Source: Streptomyces taklimakanensis (GTDB lineage: Bacteria; Actinomycetota; Actinomycetes; Streptomycetales; Streptomycetaceae). Taken from it: a stretch of DNA of 64,000 nucleotides. The notes under the pieces were generated by a model. The model was not told the origin of the DNA. It worked only from the letters and a program-made list of their open reading frames with translations, and searched no databases. Of the stretch, positions 33,340 to 42,401 are shown piece after piece (the first letter of the stretch is position 1; each line of letters begins with the position of its first letter). Where the stretch lies: NCBI RefSeq assembly GCF_009709575.1, contig NZ_WIXO01000001.1, positions 4,590,001 to 4,654,000 of the forward strand. The letters run 5' to 3'. The position numbers and the translations under genes are program-made.

Positions 33340-34673
33340 CCGAAGTCCTGCTTCTGCTGGTGGCTCTCGCGCTGGTCCTGGGCTGCGCCGTCTTCGTCGC
33401 GGCCGAGTTCTCCCTGACCACCGTCGAGAGGGGCGAACTGGAGCGGGCGGCGCGCGAGGGAGAGCGCGGCGCGGCGAGCGCGCTGAAGGCGGTCAGACGG
33501 CTGACCTTCCAGCTCTCCGGCGCGCAGCTGGGCATCACGGTGACCTCCCTGGTCATCGGCATGCTCGCCGAACCCTCCCTGGCCGTGCTGCTGCGCGGCC
33601 CCCTCACCGCCGCGGGACTGCCCGGCGGCGCCGTTCCCACCACCGCGACCGTGCTCGGCGTCACGCTCTCCACCGTGGTGCTGATGGTGATCGGCGAACT
33701 GGTCCCCAAGAACTGGGCCATCTCCAACCCCCTGGCGGTCGCGCGCGTCGTCGCCGGCCCCCAGCGCGGCTTCACCACCGTCTTCGGCCCCCTCATCCGC
33801 CACCTCAACGACACCGCCAACCACCTGGTGCGCCGCTTCGGACTGGAGCCCGCCGAGGAACTGGAGTCCGTCCGCACCCCCGACGAACTGGCCGCCCTGG
33901 CCCGCCGCTCCGCCAAGGAGGGCGCCATCGAGGCCGACGCCGCCGAACTGTTCGTCCGCACCCTCCACCTCAGCGAGCTCAGCGCCGAGAACGTCATGAC
34001 CCCCCGGGTGGACGTCAAGGCGCTGGAGGCCCACGCCACCGCGGCCGACGCCGAGAACCTCACCCTGGCCACCGGCCTGTCGATCTTCCCCGTCTACCGC
34101 GACACCCTCGACGAGGTGATCGGCACCGTCCACATCCGTGACGTCCTCGCCCTCCCGGCCGCCCGACGCCCCGCCACCGCGGTCACCGAGCTGCTCGCCG
34201 AGCCGCTGCTGGTGCCCGAGACCCTGCCCGTCGACCGCCTCCTGGAGCAGATGCGCAGCCGGCGCACCCTCGCGGTCGTCATCGACGAGTACGGCGGCAC
34301 CGCCGGCGTCGCCACCGTCGAGGACATCGTCGAGGAGGTCGTCGGCGAGGTCCGCGACGAACACGACCCCCACGAGGAGCCCGGTCTGCGCCCCCTGGGC
34401 GCCGACGACGGCCGCGCCCGCTGGGAGGCCGACGGCGGCGCCCGCCTGGACGAGCTGGTCGCCATCGGACTGACCGCCCCCGACGGCCCCTACGAGACCC
34501 TCGCCGGGCTGCTGGCCACCCGTCTGGAGCGCATCCCCGCCCCCGGCGACACCGTCGAGGTCGACGGCTGGGAGCTGTGCGTCCTGGACGTCGACCACCA
34601 CCGCGCCGACCGGATACGGCTCACCGCCCCGGCCCCGGCCACCCGCGAGGTCCGTGAGGAGGCCCTGCGATGA
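33336..34673 (+). CDS. CNNM/CorC-type membrane protein with CBS domains
   Basis: A 445-residue membrane protein of the hemolysin/CNNM/CorC family, proposed to handle Mg2+ or Co2+ efflux. The DUF21 transmembrane domain spans about 1-180 with EFSLTTVERGELERAAREGERG, AQLGITVTSLVIGM and GELVPKNWAISNP. A CBS pair follows near 200-330 (NVMTPRVDVKAL and DEYGGTAGVATVEDIVEEVVG), and a CorC/HlyC transporter-associated domain lies at the end (DGWELCVLDVDHHRADRIRL). The GTG start has GGAGG upstream. The following gene overlaps by ATGA and encodes a second, shorter member, so they probably form a heteromeric pair. Confidence 0.92.
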   Translation: MTEVLLLLVALALVLGCAVFVAAEFSLTTVERGELERAAREGERGAASALKAVRRLTFQLSGAQLGITVTSLVIGMLAEPSLAVLLRGPLTAAGLPGGAVPTTATVLGVTLSTVVLMVIGELVPKNWAISNPLAVARVVAGPQRGFTTVFGPLIRHLNDTANHLVRRFGLEPAEELESVRTPDELAALARRSAKEGAIEADAAELFVRTLHLSELSAENVMTPRVDVKALEAHATAADAENLTLATGLSIFPVYRDTLDEVIGTVHIRDVLALPAARRPATAVTELLAEPLLVPETLPVDRLLEQMRSRRTLAVVIDEYGGTAGVATVEDIVEEVVGEVRDEHDPHEEPGLRPLGADDGRARWEADGGARLDELVAIGLTAPDGPYETLAGLLATRLERIPAPGDTVEVDGWELCVLDVDHHRADRIRLTAPAPATREVREEALR

Positions 34674-35692
34674 CCGCCCTGCAACTGGGGATCGGCCTGT
34701 TGACGCTGCTGACCAACGCCTTCTTCGTCGGTGCCGAGTTCGCGCTGATCTCGGTCCGCCGCAGCCAGGTCGAACCCCACGCCGAGAAGGGCTCCAAGCG
34801 CGCCCGCACGGTGCTGTGGGGCCTGGAGCACCTCTCGGCGATGATGGCCACCGCCCAATTGGGCATCACCGTCTCCTCCCTGGTCCTGGGAGCCGTGGCC
34901 GAGCCGGCGATCGCCCACCTGCTGGAGCCGCCCTTCGCGGCCGTCGGCGTCCCGGGAGCGCTGATCCACCCGATCGCGTTCGTCATCGCCCTGGCCCTGG
35001 CGACCTACCTCCACATGCTGGTCGGCGAGATGGTGCCCAAGAACATCGCGCTGGCCGCCCCCGTGCCCAGCGCCCTGCTGCTGGGTCCGCCGCTGGTCGC
35101 CCTCACCCGGGCCCTGCGCCCGATGGTCTTCGGCATCAACGCCTTCGCCAACGTCCTGCTGCGCCTGTTGAGGGTGGAGCCCAAGGACGAGGTCGCCTCG
35201 ATCTTCACCGACGCGGAGCTGGCCCGCATGGCGGAGGAGGCCAGCCGTGCCGGACTGATCGAGCCAGGCGGCCACCAGCGGCTGCGCGAGGCCCTGGAGC
35301 TGGGCCACCGCCCGGTGCGCGAGGTGCTGGTGCCCCTGGCCGACATGCACACCGTCGACCACACCGTCACCCCCGACGAGCTGGAGCGCACCGCCACCAC
35401 GGCCGGTTTCTCCCGCCTGCCGGTGACCGGCCCCGGCGGCACCGTGCTGGGATACCTGCACGTCAAGGACGCCATCGGTGTCCTCCACCGCGACCGGCCG
35501 TTCCCGCCCGAGGCCCTGCGCACCGTCGTCCAGATAGGGGAGGGCACCCCGCTGGACGACGTCCTGACCACCATGCGCGCCGCAGGTACCCACCTGGCCG
35601 CCGTCACCGACGGGCGGGGCACGCTGCTGGGCTTCGTCACCATGGAGGACGTCCTGGACAAACTGGTGGGTCCGACCCCGGCCGCCGCCTGA
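34670..35692 (+). CDS. Second CNNM/CBS membrane protein, lacks the CorC end domain
   Basis: A 340-residue partner of the preceding protein: a DUF21 membrane domain (AEFALISVRRSQVEPHAEKGS, AQLGITVSSLVLGAVAEP, GEMVPKNIALAAP) and a CBS pair (REVLVPLADMHTV, then RLPVTGPGG and FVTMEDVLDKLVG). It stops right after the second CBS domain, so the C-terminal transporter-associated domain seen in its neighbour is missing. This long-short pairing of CNNM proteins is common in Streptomyces. Its start overlaps the upstream stop, and two hairpins follow, so the two genes form an operon. Confidence 0.92.
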   Translation: MTALQLGIGLLTLLTNAFFVGAEFALISVRRSQVEPHAEKGSKRARTVLWGLEHLSAMMATAQLGITVSSLVLGAVAEPAIAHLLEPPFAAVGVPGALIHPIAFVIALALATYLHMLVGEMVPKNIALAAPVPSALLLGPPLVALTRALRPMVFGINAFANVLLRLLRVEPKDEVASIFTDAELARMAEEASRAGLIEPGGHQRLREALELGHRPVREVLVPLADMHTVDHTVTPDELERTATTAGFSRLPVTGPGGTVLGYLHVKDAIGVLHRDRPFPPEALRTVVQIGEGTPLDDVLTTMRAAGTHLAAVTDGRGTLLGFVTMEDVLDKLVGPTPAAA

Positions 35693-35696
35693 CCCG

Positions 35697-35789
35697 GTGG
35701 GCGGGCAGGGGCCGGCCCCCTCCCCGCCCACCCGCGTTCCGCCCCGGCGGACGCACGACGGAGCCCCGCCGCATGGCGGGGCTCCGTCG
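35697..35789. terminator. Two consecutive hairpins after the CNNM operon
   Basis: A first dyad (GTGGGCGGG with its complement, 35697-35731) is followed by a perfect 15-bp stem CGACGGAGCCCCGCC with a GCAT loop (35756-35789). They lie between the CNNM pair and the convergent peptidase gene. Confidence 0.75.
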
Positions 35790-35982
35790 CGAACGTGGTG
35801 GGCGGGGACGGCCGGACCGGTCGGAAGCGGGGCCGGGGAGCCGGTCGTGCCTCGGGCGAGGCGGCCGGTCCGGCCCGGTGGGGTTCTTCGAGTCCCGGAC
35901 GTGGACGGTGCCAGGTGACGGTCCGCTTCCCCGCGCCGCCGCGGGAGGGCGGGTACGGCCCTCACCAGGGCGTGGCGGACGG

Positions 35983-36537
35983 TCAGGCGCGGGTGTTCAC
36001 GCTCACCGGCCAGGAGCCGGTGGGCGGCGTCCAGCCCTGGAGCGTGGCGGGGATGCCCACCCGGGTGTTGCAGTCGATCACCTGGAAGTGCAGGTGCGGC
36101 GCGGTGGAGTTCCCCGTGCTGCCCGACCAGCCGATGATCCGGCCCTGCGGCACCCAGTCACCGGTGTTGTAGATCGCCCGGTTCAGGTGCGCGTAGTGGG
36201 TGCACTGGCCGTTCGAGTGCCGGATGATCACCTCGATGCCGTTCCCCGCGTACGGCGACCAGTCGGAGACGAGGATCGTGCCGCCCTGCGCGGCGGAGAC
36301 CTCGTAGTTCGCGGGGAGCCCGAAGTCCCAGGCGTACTCGTTGTACGGACCGTAGTGCGAGTACGTCCCCTCCGGCCCCTGGGTGACCTGGTAGGCCTCA
36401 CCGGACGGGTAGGGAAGCTCGTAGTAGTAGTTCGCGGCCGAGGCGGGAGTGGCGCCCGCCAGGGTGATGCCCGCGATCGCCAATGTCGCGCTCGCCGTCG
36501 CGGCGATTCTGCGCAGGAACGTTTTTGCTCCGTTCAC
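35983..36537 (-). CDS. Secreted M23-family (LytM-like) peptidase
   Basis: A 184-residue secreted cell-wall peptidase-like protein. A signal peptide (KTFLRRIAATASATLAIAGI...ATPASAA) is followed by a compact M23 domain: YNEYAWDFGLP (first metal segment), AAQGGTILVSDW, then HYAHLN and APHLHFQV near the end. The last two His-containing motifs are intact. The first ligand His is not in the usual HxxxD place but a His lies five residues before YNEY, so activity is likely but not certain. The GTG start has GGAG seven bases upstream. It is monocistronic. Such enzymes trim peptidoglycan cross-links. Confidence 0.85.
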   Translation of the reverse strand: MNGAKTFLRRIAATASATLAIAGITLAGATPASAANYYYELPYPSGEAYQVTQGPEGTYSHYGPYNEYAWDFGLPANYEVSAAQGGTILVSDWSPYAGNGIEVIIRHSNGQCTHYAHLNRAIYNTGDWVPQGRIIGWSGSTGNSTAPHLHFQVIDCNTRVGIPATLQGWTPPTGSWPVSVNTRA

Positions 36538-37107
36538 CTTTTATCTCCGTTCTGGAAGCCCGTCCGGGGCGATGTCCGACGTCCTCGACGACGACGGAGA
36601 ACCTGAGCCGTGGTCAGGCCCGGTGCAATGATTGGCCCTTGCAGGCTGTCGCACAACCCTGGATTCGGATTTTTACGTTCCGGAAATCCGGGGCCGGCCG
36701 ACCGAGATGCGGAAGACGCGCCGCCCACGAGCGTATCCGCTGGTGGGGCGGAGGAGAGGCGGAGCGGTGCGGCAACGCGAAACGCGGGTTCCCGGGCGCG
36801 CCGTCAGAGGTTTCGACAATTGAAGAAAACGGCACACCGACCGCTTCCGGGCGGTTTGCTCTGCCTTTGTCGGGGCGTACGCGCACTTCTGCTTCCTCGC
36901 GCGGATCGGGCGCTGATCTCCGCCGTGCGGGTAATGTGGCGGTAAAGGGGGGCGGCGGGAGGCGGGTACACCACCACCACTCGGAGCGGAGCGGACAAGC
37001 CCGGTGGATTCCTCCGGGGATTCGGGGAATTTCCCTCCCCTCTTCCGGCCTCTCCCCTCCCGCGTCCGACCGGCGCGGGCCGGGAGGGACGGGAGAGTTT
37101 TGAGCCC
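36538..37107. other. 570-bp gap between peptidase and cation antiporter genes
   Basis: The first half has unusual low-GC patches (for example near 36640-36690 and 36820-36870), fitting the promoter region of the leftward peptidase. No convincing frame or RNA gene is seen. Confidence 0.4.
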
Positions 37108-38139
37108 TCAGGAGGCCAGGACGGCCACAGTGCTCAGGTAGATCGTCAGCAGCAGCGCCCCGTCGAAGCCCAGTCCCAGCCAGCCGCGTCGCTGACGCAC
37201 CAGCAGCCCGCCCAGCAGCACGGTCGTCATCACCAGGGACGCGCTGGTGAGGAAGAGATGGTCGGTGTCCGCGGAGTGGTAGAGGGACCCGCCGCGGAAG
37301 GCCAGGTCGCCGACGGCCAGGTTGAGGACGTCCAGACAGTTCCCGCCGACGATCGCCGCCACCGCGAGCGTCACCGCGCCGCGCCGCACCGCCGCGACGG
37401 CCGCCACCGTCTCGGGCAGCGCGTTCACCCCGCCCATGAAGATCGCGCCCACCAGTCCCGCGCTCAGCCCGGTGGCGTCCAGGATGCCCCCGGCCGCCCG
37501 GGCGACGGCCCAACCGCCCACCACCACCAGGCCGGCGATCCCGAGGAACTCCCCCCACAACCGGACGCGTCCGTGCCGCAACGGCTCGTCGTCGGGCACG
37601 TCCGGAACCGTATCCCGGGTGCGGACCGCGCGCCACATCGGCTCGTCGTGGTCCCGGATCAACCGGATGCCACCCCAGTAGAAGGCCACCAGCGCCACCG
37701 ACGCCGGATGCACCCCCCACAGCGTCGCCTCCGGACTGAAGGACGCCAACAGCGCCACGCCCAGCAGCCCCGTCAGCAGACAGCCGAACAACAGGTTCGA
37801 CATCGACGCCGCGGCGTGCTCCAGATTGGCGCGCCGGTGGAAGGCGTCCGCGACGACCACCGCCAGGGTCTGCGCGGTGATCCCGCCCACCGCGTTGCCG
37901 TACGCCAGCCCCGGCCGGTCGGCCGCGGCGCTCACCGCCGTCATCACGATCCCCGACAGAGAGGTGATCAGACCGAAGAACACGGCGCCGAACAGCGCCT
38001 CGCCCCACCCCGTCCGGTCGGCGAGCGTGTCCCCCAGGGCGGCGAGCCGCACGCTGCACACCACCGTGAGAGCCGCGGCCAGGACGAAGATCCCGACGCT
38101 CCATCCCGGACCCCAACTCCCGGTCAGCACCGAGGACAC
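37108..38139 (-). CDS. CaCA-family cation (Ca2+/Na+) antiporter-like protein
   Basis: A 343-residue integral membrane protein with two homologous halves of about five helices each. Each half carries the alpha-repeat pattern of calcium/cation exchangers: FGAVFFGLITSLSGIVMTAVSA in the first and GAIFMGGVNALPETVAAVAAV in the second. The acidic residue expected in the alpha repeats is kept in the second half (NALPE) but in the first half the site reads TSLSG, so ion selectivity may differ from the classical family. GTG is chosen because GGGAGGG lies five bases upstream. It is monocistronic. Confidence 0.8.
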   Translation of the reverse strand: MSSVLTGSWGPGWSVGIFVLAAALTVVCSVRLAALGDTLADRTGWGEALFGAVFFGLITSLSGIVMTAVSAAADRPGLAYGNAVGGITAQTLAVVVADAFHRRANLEHAAASMSNLLFGCLLTGLLGVALLASFSPEATLWGVHPASVALVAFYWGGIRLIRDHDEPMWRAVRTRDTVPDVPDDEPLRHGRVRLWGEFLGIAGLVVVGGWAVARAAGGILDATGLSAGLVGAIFMGGVNALPETVAAVAAVRRGAVTLAVAAIVGGNCLDVLNLAVGDLAFRGGSLYHSADTDHLFLTSASLVMTTVLLGGLLVRQRRGWLGLGFDGALLLTIYLSTVAVLAS

Positions 38140-38300
38140 CGGTTCCCTCCCCCCGAACACACGCCGGGTCGTGACGGACGACTGACGCCGCCCGGTCGGC
38201 CGGGCGGCGTCACCCGCCTACCCCGCGCCCACCACGGAACACGACCGAAACGAATCGGACGACAGGGGGGAAGGGCGGGGGCGGGGACAGGGGGCGGTGG

Positions 38301-38711
38301 TCACGCCTCCGCCATCGTCTCCCGCTCCTCCTCGGCCGCGGTGGCCTCGTCCCACTTGGCCAGGTACACCAGCGCGTGGTCGTGACCGGGCCAGGACGCG
38401 GGGCACGGCAGCCCGACGTGGACCTGGGTGGTGATGTCCGACCGGTCGTCGGGTCCGCCCACCAGGAGGAGCTTCAACTCCGAGGCGATGTCGTGCAGGT
38501 CCCGGACCGCGTCGGGCGTCTCCCGCACGACGGCGGCGTGGAGGACGACCTCGCCCGGTCGCGGCTCGACCGCGAGGCCGAGGACGTCCCTGCCCACCAG
38601 GCCCAGCGAGGCCTGACAGGCGCGCAGGAGCAGGTGGTCGCGCCGGAGTTGTGCGCGTACCTCGTCGGGCGTCAGGTTCGGCGCGTAGTACCGGTCGGCG
38701 GGGTGCGGCAT
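38301..38711 (-). CDS. Conserved-type hypothetical protein, 136 aa
   Basis: A soluble 136-residue protein I do not recognise. It opens MPHPADRYYAPNLTPDEVRAQL and then has a helix-rich stretch (LLLRACQASLGLVGR), a strand-like central part (EVVLHAAVVRETPDAVRDLHDIASELKLLL) and an acidic Ala/Glu tail. No signal peptide or membrane segment. Base use is typical of the neighbours. It is divergent from the ATPase gene and lies 160 bp from the antiporter in the same direction. Confidence 0.65.
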   Translation of the reverse strand: MPHPADRYYAPNLTPDEVRAQLRRDHLLLRACQASLGLVGRDVLGLAVEPRPGEVVLHAAVVRETPDAVRDLHDIASELKLLLVGGPDDRSDITTQVHVGLPCPASWPGHDHALVYLAKWDEATAAEEERETMAEA

Positions 38712-38866
38712 GCGCGTACGTTAGGGGGTCGGGGCGCCGTCCGTCAGGGGAACTGCTCCTTCCGCGCCATGTCGCGGTCACCCGGGGAGGGCGCCGTCGC
38801 CTGATCGTAGGAAATCCGGACAGCCGTAACGGTTCGGCGCGACGGAACGCCGCTACCGTCCGGATC

Positions 38867-40132
38867 ATGACCGAGAACGGGGCCCCACGACGGCCCGTCG
38901 TCACCGAACTGCGGCTCTCCGCCTTCCGAGGACACCGCGGGCTGCGGCTGCCCCTGGCCCCGATGACCCTGTTGGCCGGAGCCGGCGGCAGCGGCAAGTC
39001 CACGGTGCTGGAGGCCTACGGGGCACTGACCCGGCTCGCCGGGGGCGAGAGCCTGGAGGAGGTCTTCGGCGGAGGACCGGGCGGGCCGACGGCGTACGTG
39101 CCGCGCGGCACCCCCCGGGACCGCCAGGGCAGACGCGGCTTCCGGCTGGGGTGCACGGTGGACGGGCCCGCGGGTCCGGTCCGACTCGACCTCGCCGTCC
39201 AGGCCGAACCCGAGCTGCGCATCGCGGGCGAGCGGTTGACCGGGGCCGACGGCCGCACCCTGCTCTCCACCGCGCTGCGCGATCCGGCGCGGCGCGCGGT
39301 GCGGGCCGAGTGGTACGCCGCAGGGGCCGGTCGGACCTCCCGCGCCCCGCTGCCCGACGACCGGCTGGGCACCGCCCTGCTGCCGTTGCGGGTGGCGGGC
39401 GCCACCGAGGGGGAGCGGAGGGTGCTCGCCGCCGTGGAACAGGTGGTGCCCGCACTGCGCGCCGGTTTCGCCTGCGATCCGCGCCCCGAGACCATGCGCG
39501 CGCCCGCGAGCGCCGCGGACGGTCTGCTGCGCGGCGGCTGCGACAACCTCGCCGCGGTGCTGGCGCGCACCCGCACCGAGTGCCGCACCCGGCACGCGGC
39601 CCTGCTGGAGGCGGTGCGCGCCGGACTGGCACTCCCGGTGGCGGAGTTGTCGACGGAGCCGTGGGTGGAACGCGGGGGCACGGGCATGGTGCGTGCGCTG
39701 GTGGACCACGGTGACGGGCTGGAGCCCACCCCGGTGGACCGGCTCGGGGACGGGCAACTGCGCTACCTGGCGCTCGCGTTGGTGCTGCTGACCGGGCCCG
39801 GGGTGCTGGAGGTCGACCCGGTGCGGGAGGTGCCCGACGCGCACCAGGCGTTGACGTTGCTGGTCGACGGCCTCGACCGCTGCCTGGACGCCCGACAGCG
39901 GCGGGAACTGCTGGGTCTGGCGGCCCGGATGTGCGAGCGCGGCCACATCCGGCTGCTGGGCACGCTGTACGACGCCTCCGCGGTCCCGGGGGTGCCCGGC
40001 ACGCGGCTGGTGCGCCTGGACGCGGGGGCTCGGCGCGGGGCGGCGGACGGAGCGGCGGACGGAGCGGCGGACCGGGCGGCGAAGGAGACCGTGGACGGCG
40101 CGGTGGACGGCGTGGTGGGGGCCCGGACGTGA
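38867..40132 (+). CDS. AAA-family ATPase, RecF/SMC-like
   Basis: A 421-residue ATP-binding protein of the AAA_21/RecF-like type often annotated only as AAA family ATPase. It starts with TELRLSAFRGHRGLRLPL, Walker A GAGGSGKST near residue 45, and has an ABC-type signature and Walker B region late in the chain (LGDGQLRYLALALVLL near 285, then VDGLDRC). It ends in a repeated Ala/Asp tail (GAADGAADGAADRAAKE) coded by 12-bp repeats. The role is unknown; relatives act in DNA repair or in toxin and defence modules, but no partner nuclease is adjacent. The MazG-like gene follows 83 bp later. Confidence 0.8.
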   Translation: MTENGAPRRPVVTELRLSAFRGHRGLRLPLAPMTLLAGAGGSGKSTVLEAYGALTRLAGGESLEEVFGGGPGGPTAYVPRGTPRDRQGRRGFRLGCTVDGPAGPVRLDLAVQAEPELRIAGERLTGADGRTLLSTALRDPARRAVRAEWYAAGAGRTSRAPLPDDRLGTALLPLRVAGATEGERRVLAAVEQVVPALRAGFACDPRPETMRAPASAADGLLRGGCDNLAAVLARTRTECRTRHAALLEAVRAGLALPVAELSTEPWVERGGTGMVRALVDHGDGLEPTPVDRLGDGQLRYLALALVLLTGPGVLEVDPVREVPDAHQALTLLVDGLDRCLDARQRRELLGLAARMCERGHIRLLGTLYDASAVPGVPGTRLVRLDAGARRGAADGAADGAADRAAKETVDGAVDGVVGART

Positions 40133-40215
40133 CGCCCGAGCCCCCGGTGCCCGAGCCCCCGGTGCCCGGACCTCCGACGCGCGGGCGCGCGCGGAAGGTC
40201 TGGTAGACCAGGGGC

Positions 40216-40605
40216 ATGGACGACGGTGGCACGAAGGGCGACGGCGCGCGGAGGAGCGGACGGCCGGACGGCCGGCTGGGGGAACTCCAGGGCAGGCTCG
40301 CCGAGTTCGCGGCGGCACGGCACTGGCAGCCCTACCACACCCCCAAGAACCTGGCCGCGGCCCTGAGCGTGGAGGCCGCCGAGCTGGTCGAGATCTTCCA
40401 GTGGGCGACGCCCGAGCAGTCGGCGCGGGTCATGGCCGATCCCGAGCGGGCGGCGAGGGTGGCCGACGAGGTGGCCGACGTCCTCGCCTACCTCCTGCAG
40501 TTCTGCGAGGTGGTGGGGATCGACGTCACCGAGGCGCTGGCGGACAAGATCGAAAGGAACGAGCGGCGCTTCCCCGTTGCGGAGAGTGACGACACGTCCG
40601 CGTGA
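40216..40605 (+). CDS. MazG-like nucleotide pyrophosphohydrolase
   Basis: A 129-residue all-alpha NTP pyrophosphohydrolase-like protein. The Mg-binding motifs are visible: SVEAAELVEIFQW near 58 (ExxE type) and DEVADVLAYLLQF near 90 (ExxD type). It would hydrolyse (d)NTPs or modified nucleotides to the monophosphate. The N-terminal 20 residues are disordered and may be a start artefact; a further Met is not present before LGELQ. It follows the AAA ATPase in the same direction. Confidence 0.88.
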   Translation: MDDGGTKGDGARRSGRPDGRLGELQGRLAEFAAARHWQPYHTPKNLAAALSVEAAELVEIFQWATPEQSARVMADPERAARVADEVADVLAYLLQFCEVVGIDVTEALADKIERNERRFPVAESDDTSA

Positions 40606-40777
40606 GGCGCTGAGACGGACGGCTCCGGTCACGCGCGCGGCCGGACCAATCGTCACGCTTCGGAGTGGCGGAGCGTTCCACAGTGTCGATTTTCTCCACA
40701 GTCCTCCCCAGGTCACTAGCCAGACCGCCCCATGGGTATCACTCTGGGTAGTGGACGGTTACGGAGGGAAAAGGTGG

Positions 40778-41281
40778 ATGGATGCGGTACCACTCATTGA
40801 GGACACGCGTCGGGCGCTCGCGCACAGTAAGGAAGCCGCTGACGTCCTTACCGAGGCGTGGCAGGCGCAGGCGCTCGCGGAGGCGGTCGGAGCCCACCTG
40901 GTGACGGCCGGCCCCCCGGAGGTGCGGACCCAGGCCGGCGGGCTGTGCGAGGCCGGCGGCCGCGCCTGCGGGTCGCTGCGCGGCGCCGGTCATCCGGCCG
41001 ACGGGGCGCGCGCGGCCGGAATGACGGAGATCCGTGATCTGCTCGCCGCCCTGCGCGATCTCTGCGGACTGCTCGACGAGACCGGGGGCGCGTTGGTGCG
41101 GCTCGCGGTCGACGCGGAGGAGGGAACGTACTGGCGGTGCATCGAGGGCATAGACGCCGCCGACGAGTGCGGGGACAGGGCGATGGCGATCATCCGGCGC
41201 CTGGCCCGGTGCGGCCGGCGCCTCCGCCGCGCGCCCCCGCCCGGCGACGCGATCCGCGCCGCGGCGCGGCAGGAGGGATGA
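40778..41281 (+). CDS. Conserved hypothetical protein (DUF6099-like)
   Basis: A 167-residue soluble helical protein. MDAVPLIEDTRRALAHSKEAADVLTEAWQAQALAEAVGAHL and the later EIRDLLAALRDLCGLL match a helical family common in Streptomyces that I recall as DUF6099; the function is unknown. Start codon ATG is preceded by GGAGGGAAAAGG. Upstream 40606-40777 is less GC-rich and contains two TCCACAGT words 17 bp apart, probably promoter elements. It is monocistronic. Confidence 0.7.
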   Translation: MDAVPLIEDTRRALAHSKEAADVLTEAWQAQALAEAVGAHLVTAGPPEVRTQAGGLCEAGGRACGSLRGAGHPADGARAAGMTEIRDLLAALRDLCGLLDETGGALVRLAVDAEEGTYWRCIEGIDAADECGDRAMAIIRRLARCGRRLRRAPPPGDAIRAAARQEG

Positions 41282-41437
41282 GCGGGAGGGGGCGGGCCCC
41301 GACCCCCACCGGAAACCACGGCGCGCGGAGCACGGGGCGCAGAGGAGGCGGCGACGGGACGCCCGCGGGAGTGGCCACCGGGGGACGTGCCCGGGGCGAG
41401 GAGCGGGCCGGAGCGGCGAAGGTGCAGGATGGGAGAC

Positions 41438-42361
41438 ATGGATCTGCGCATCTTCACCGAACCGCAGCAGGGCGCCGACTACGACACCCTGCTCACCGTC
41501 GCCAAGGCCACCGAGGACCTGGGCTTCGACGCCTTCTTCCGCTCCGACCACTACCTGAAGATGGGGGACGTCGACGGGCTGCCCGGCCCGACGGACGCCT
41601 GGATCACCCTGGCCGGCCTCGCCCGGGAGACCGACCGCATCCGCCTGGGCACCCTGATGACCGCGGCCACCTTCCGGCTGCCGGGCGTCCTGGCCATCCA
41701 GGTGGCGCAGGTCGACGCCATGTCCGGCGGACGCGTCGAACTGGGGCTGGGAGCGGGCTGGTTCGAGGCCGAGCACACCGCGTACGGCATCCCCTTCCCC
41801 AAGGAGAAGTTCTCCCGTCTGGAGGAGCAGCTGGAGATCGTCACCGGGCTGTGGGGCACCGAGCCGGGCAAGACCTTCACCCACGAGGGCACCCACTACC
41901 GGCTGGTCGACTCGCCCGCCCTTCCCAAGCCCGCACAGGAGAAGGTGCCGGTCCTCATCGGCGGTCTGGGCGCCAAGCGCACCCCGGCCCTGGCCGCGCG
42001 CTTCGCCGACGAGTTCAACATCCCCTTCGCCTCCGTCGAGGACAGCGACCGCCAGTTCGGCCGGGTGCGGGCCGCCGCCGAGGAACACGGCCGCGGGGCC
42101 GACGACCTGGTGTACTCCAACGCCCTGGTCGCCTGTGTGGGGCGGGACGACGCCGAGGTCGCGCGCCGCGCCGCCGCCATCGGCCGCGAGGTGGCGGAGC
42201 TGAAGCAGAACGGACTGGCCGGCTCCCCGGCCGAGGTCGTCGACAAGATCGGCCGCTACGCCGAGATCGGCGCCTCCCGCATCTACCTGCAGATCCTCGA
42301 CCTGCACGATCTGGACCACCTGGAGCTGATCTCCTCCCAGGTGCAGAGCCAGTTGACGTGA
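41438..42361 (+). CDS. LLM-class F420-dependent oxidoreductase
   Basis: A 307-residue luciferase-like TIM-barrel enzyme of the F420-dependent type. The N-terminus MDLRIFTEPQQGADYDTLLTVAKATEDLGFDAFFRSDH, then RLGTLMTAATFRLPGVLA and MSGGRVELGLGAGW are the family signatures, and the flavin/F420 pocket segment GGRVELGLGAGWFEAEH is intact. It would transfer hydride between F420 and a small organic substrate. The ATG has GGGAG eight bases upstream. It lies 40 bp before the homocysteine methyltransferase gene and could share its transcript. Confidence 0.9.
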   Translation: MDLRIFTEPQQGADYDTLLTVAKATEDLGFDAFFRSDHYLKMGDVDGLPGPTDAWITLAGLARETDRIRLGTLMTAATFRLPGVLAIQVAQVDAMSGGRVELGLGAGWFEAEHTAYGIPFPKEKFSRLEEQLEIVTGLWGTEPGKTFTHEGTHYRLVDSPALPKPAQEKVPVLIGGLGAKRTPALAARFADEFNIPFASVEDSDRQFGRVRAAAEEHGRGADDLVYSNALVACVGRDDAEVARRAAAIGREVAELKQNGLAGSPAEVVDKIGRYAEIGASRIYLQILDLHDLDHLELISSQVQSQLT

Positions 42362-42401
42362 CGGCACGATCCGGTGAGCACATCGACCGCATGACGACGC
42401 G

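Noticed and set aside
40660-40710. DnaA-box-like words (TTCTCCACA, GTTCCACA) as a replication origin
   Set aside because: Only two words are present, with no dnaA, dnaN or box cluster nearby; more likely promoter sequence.
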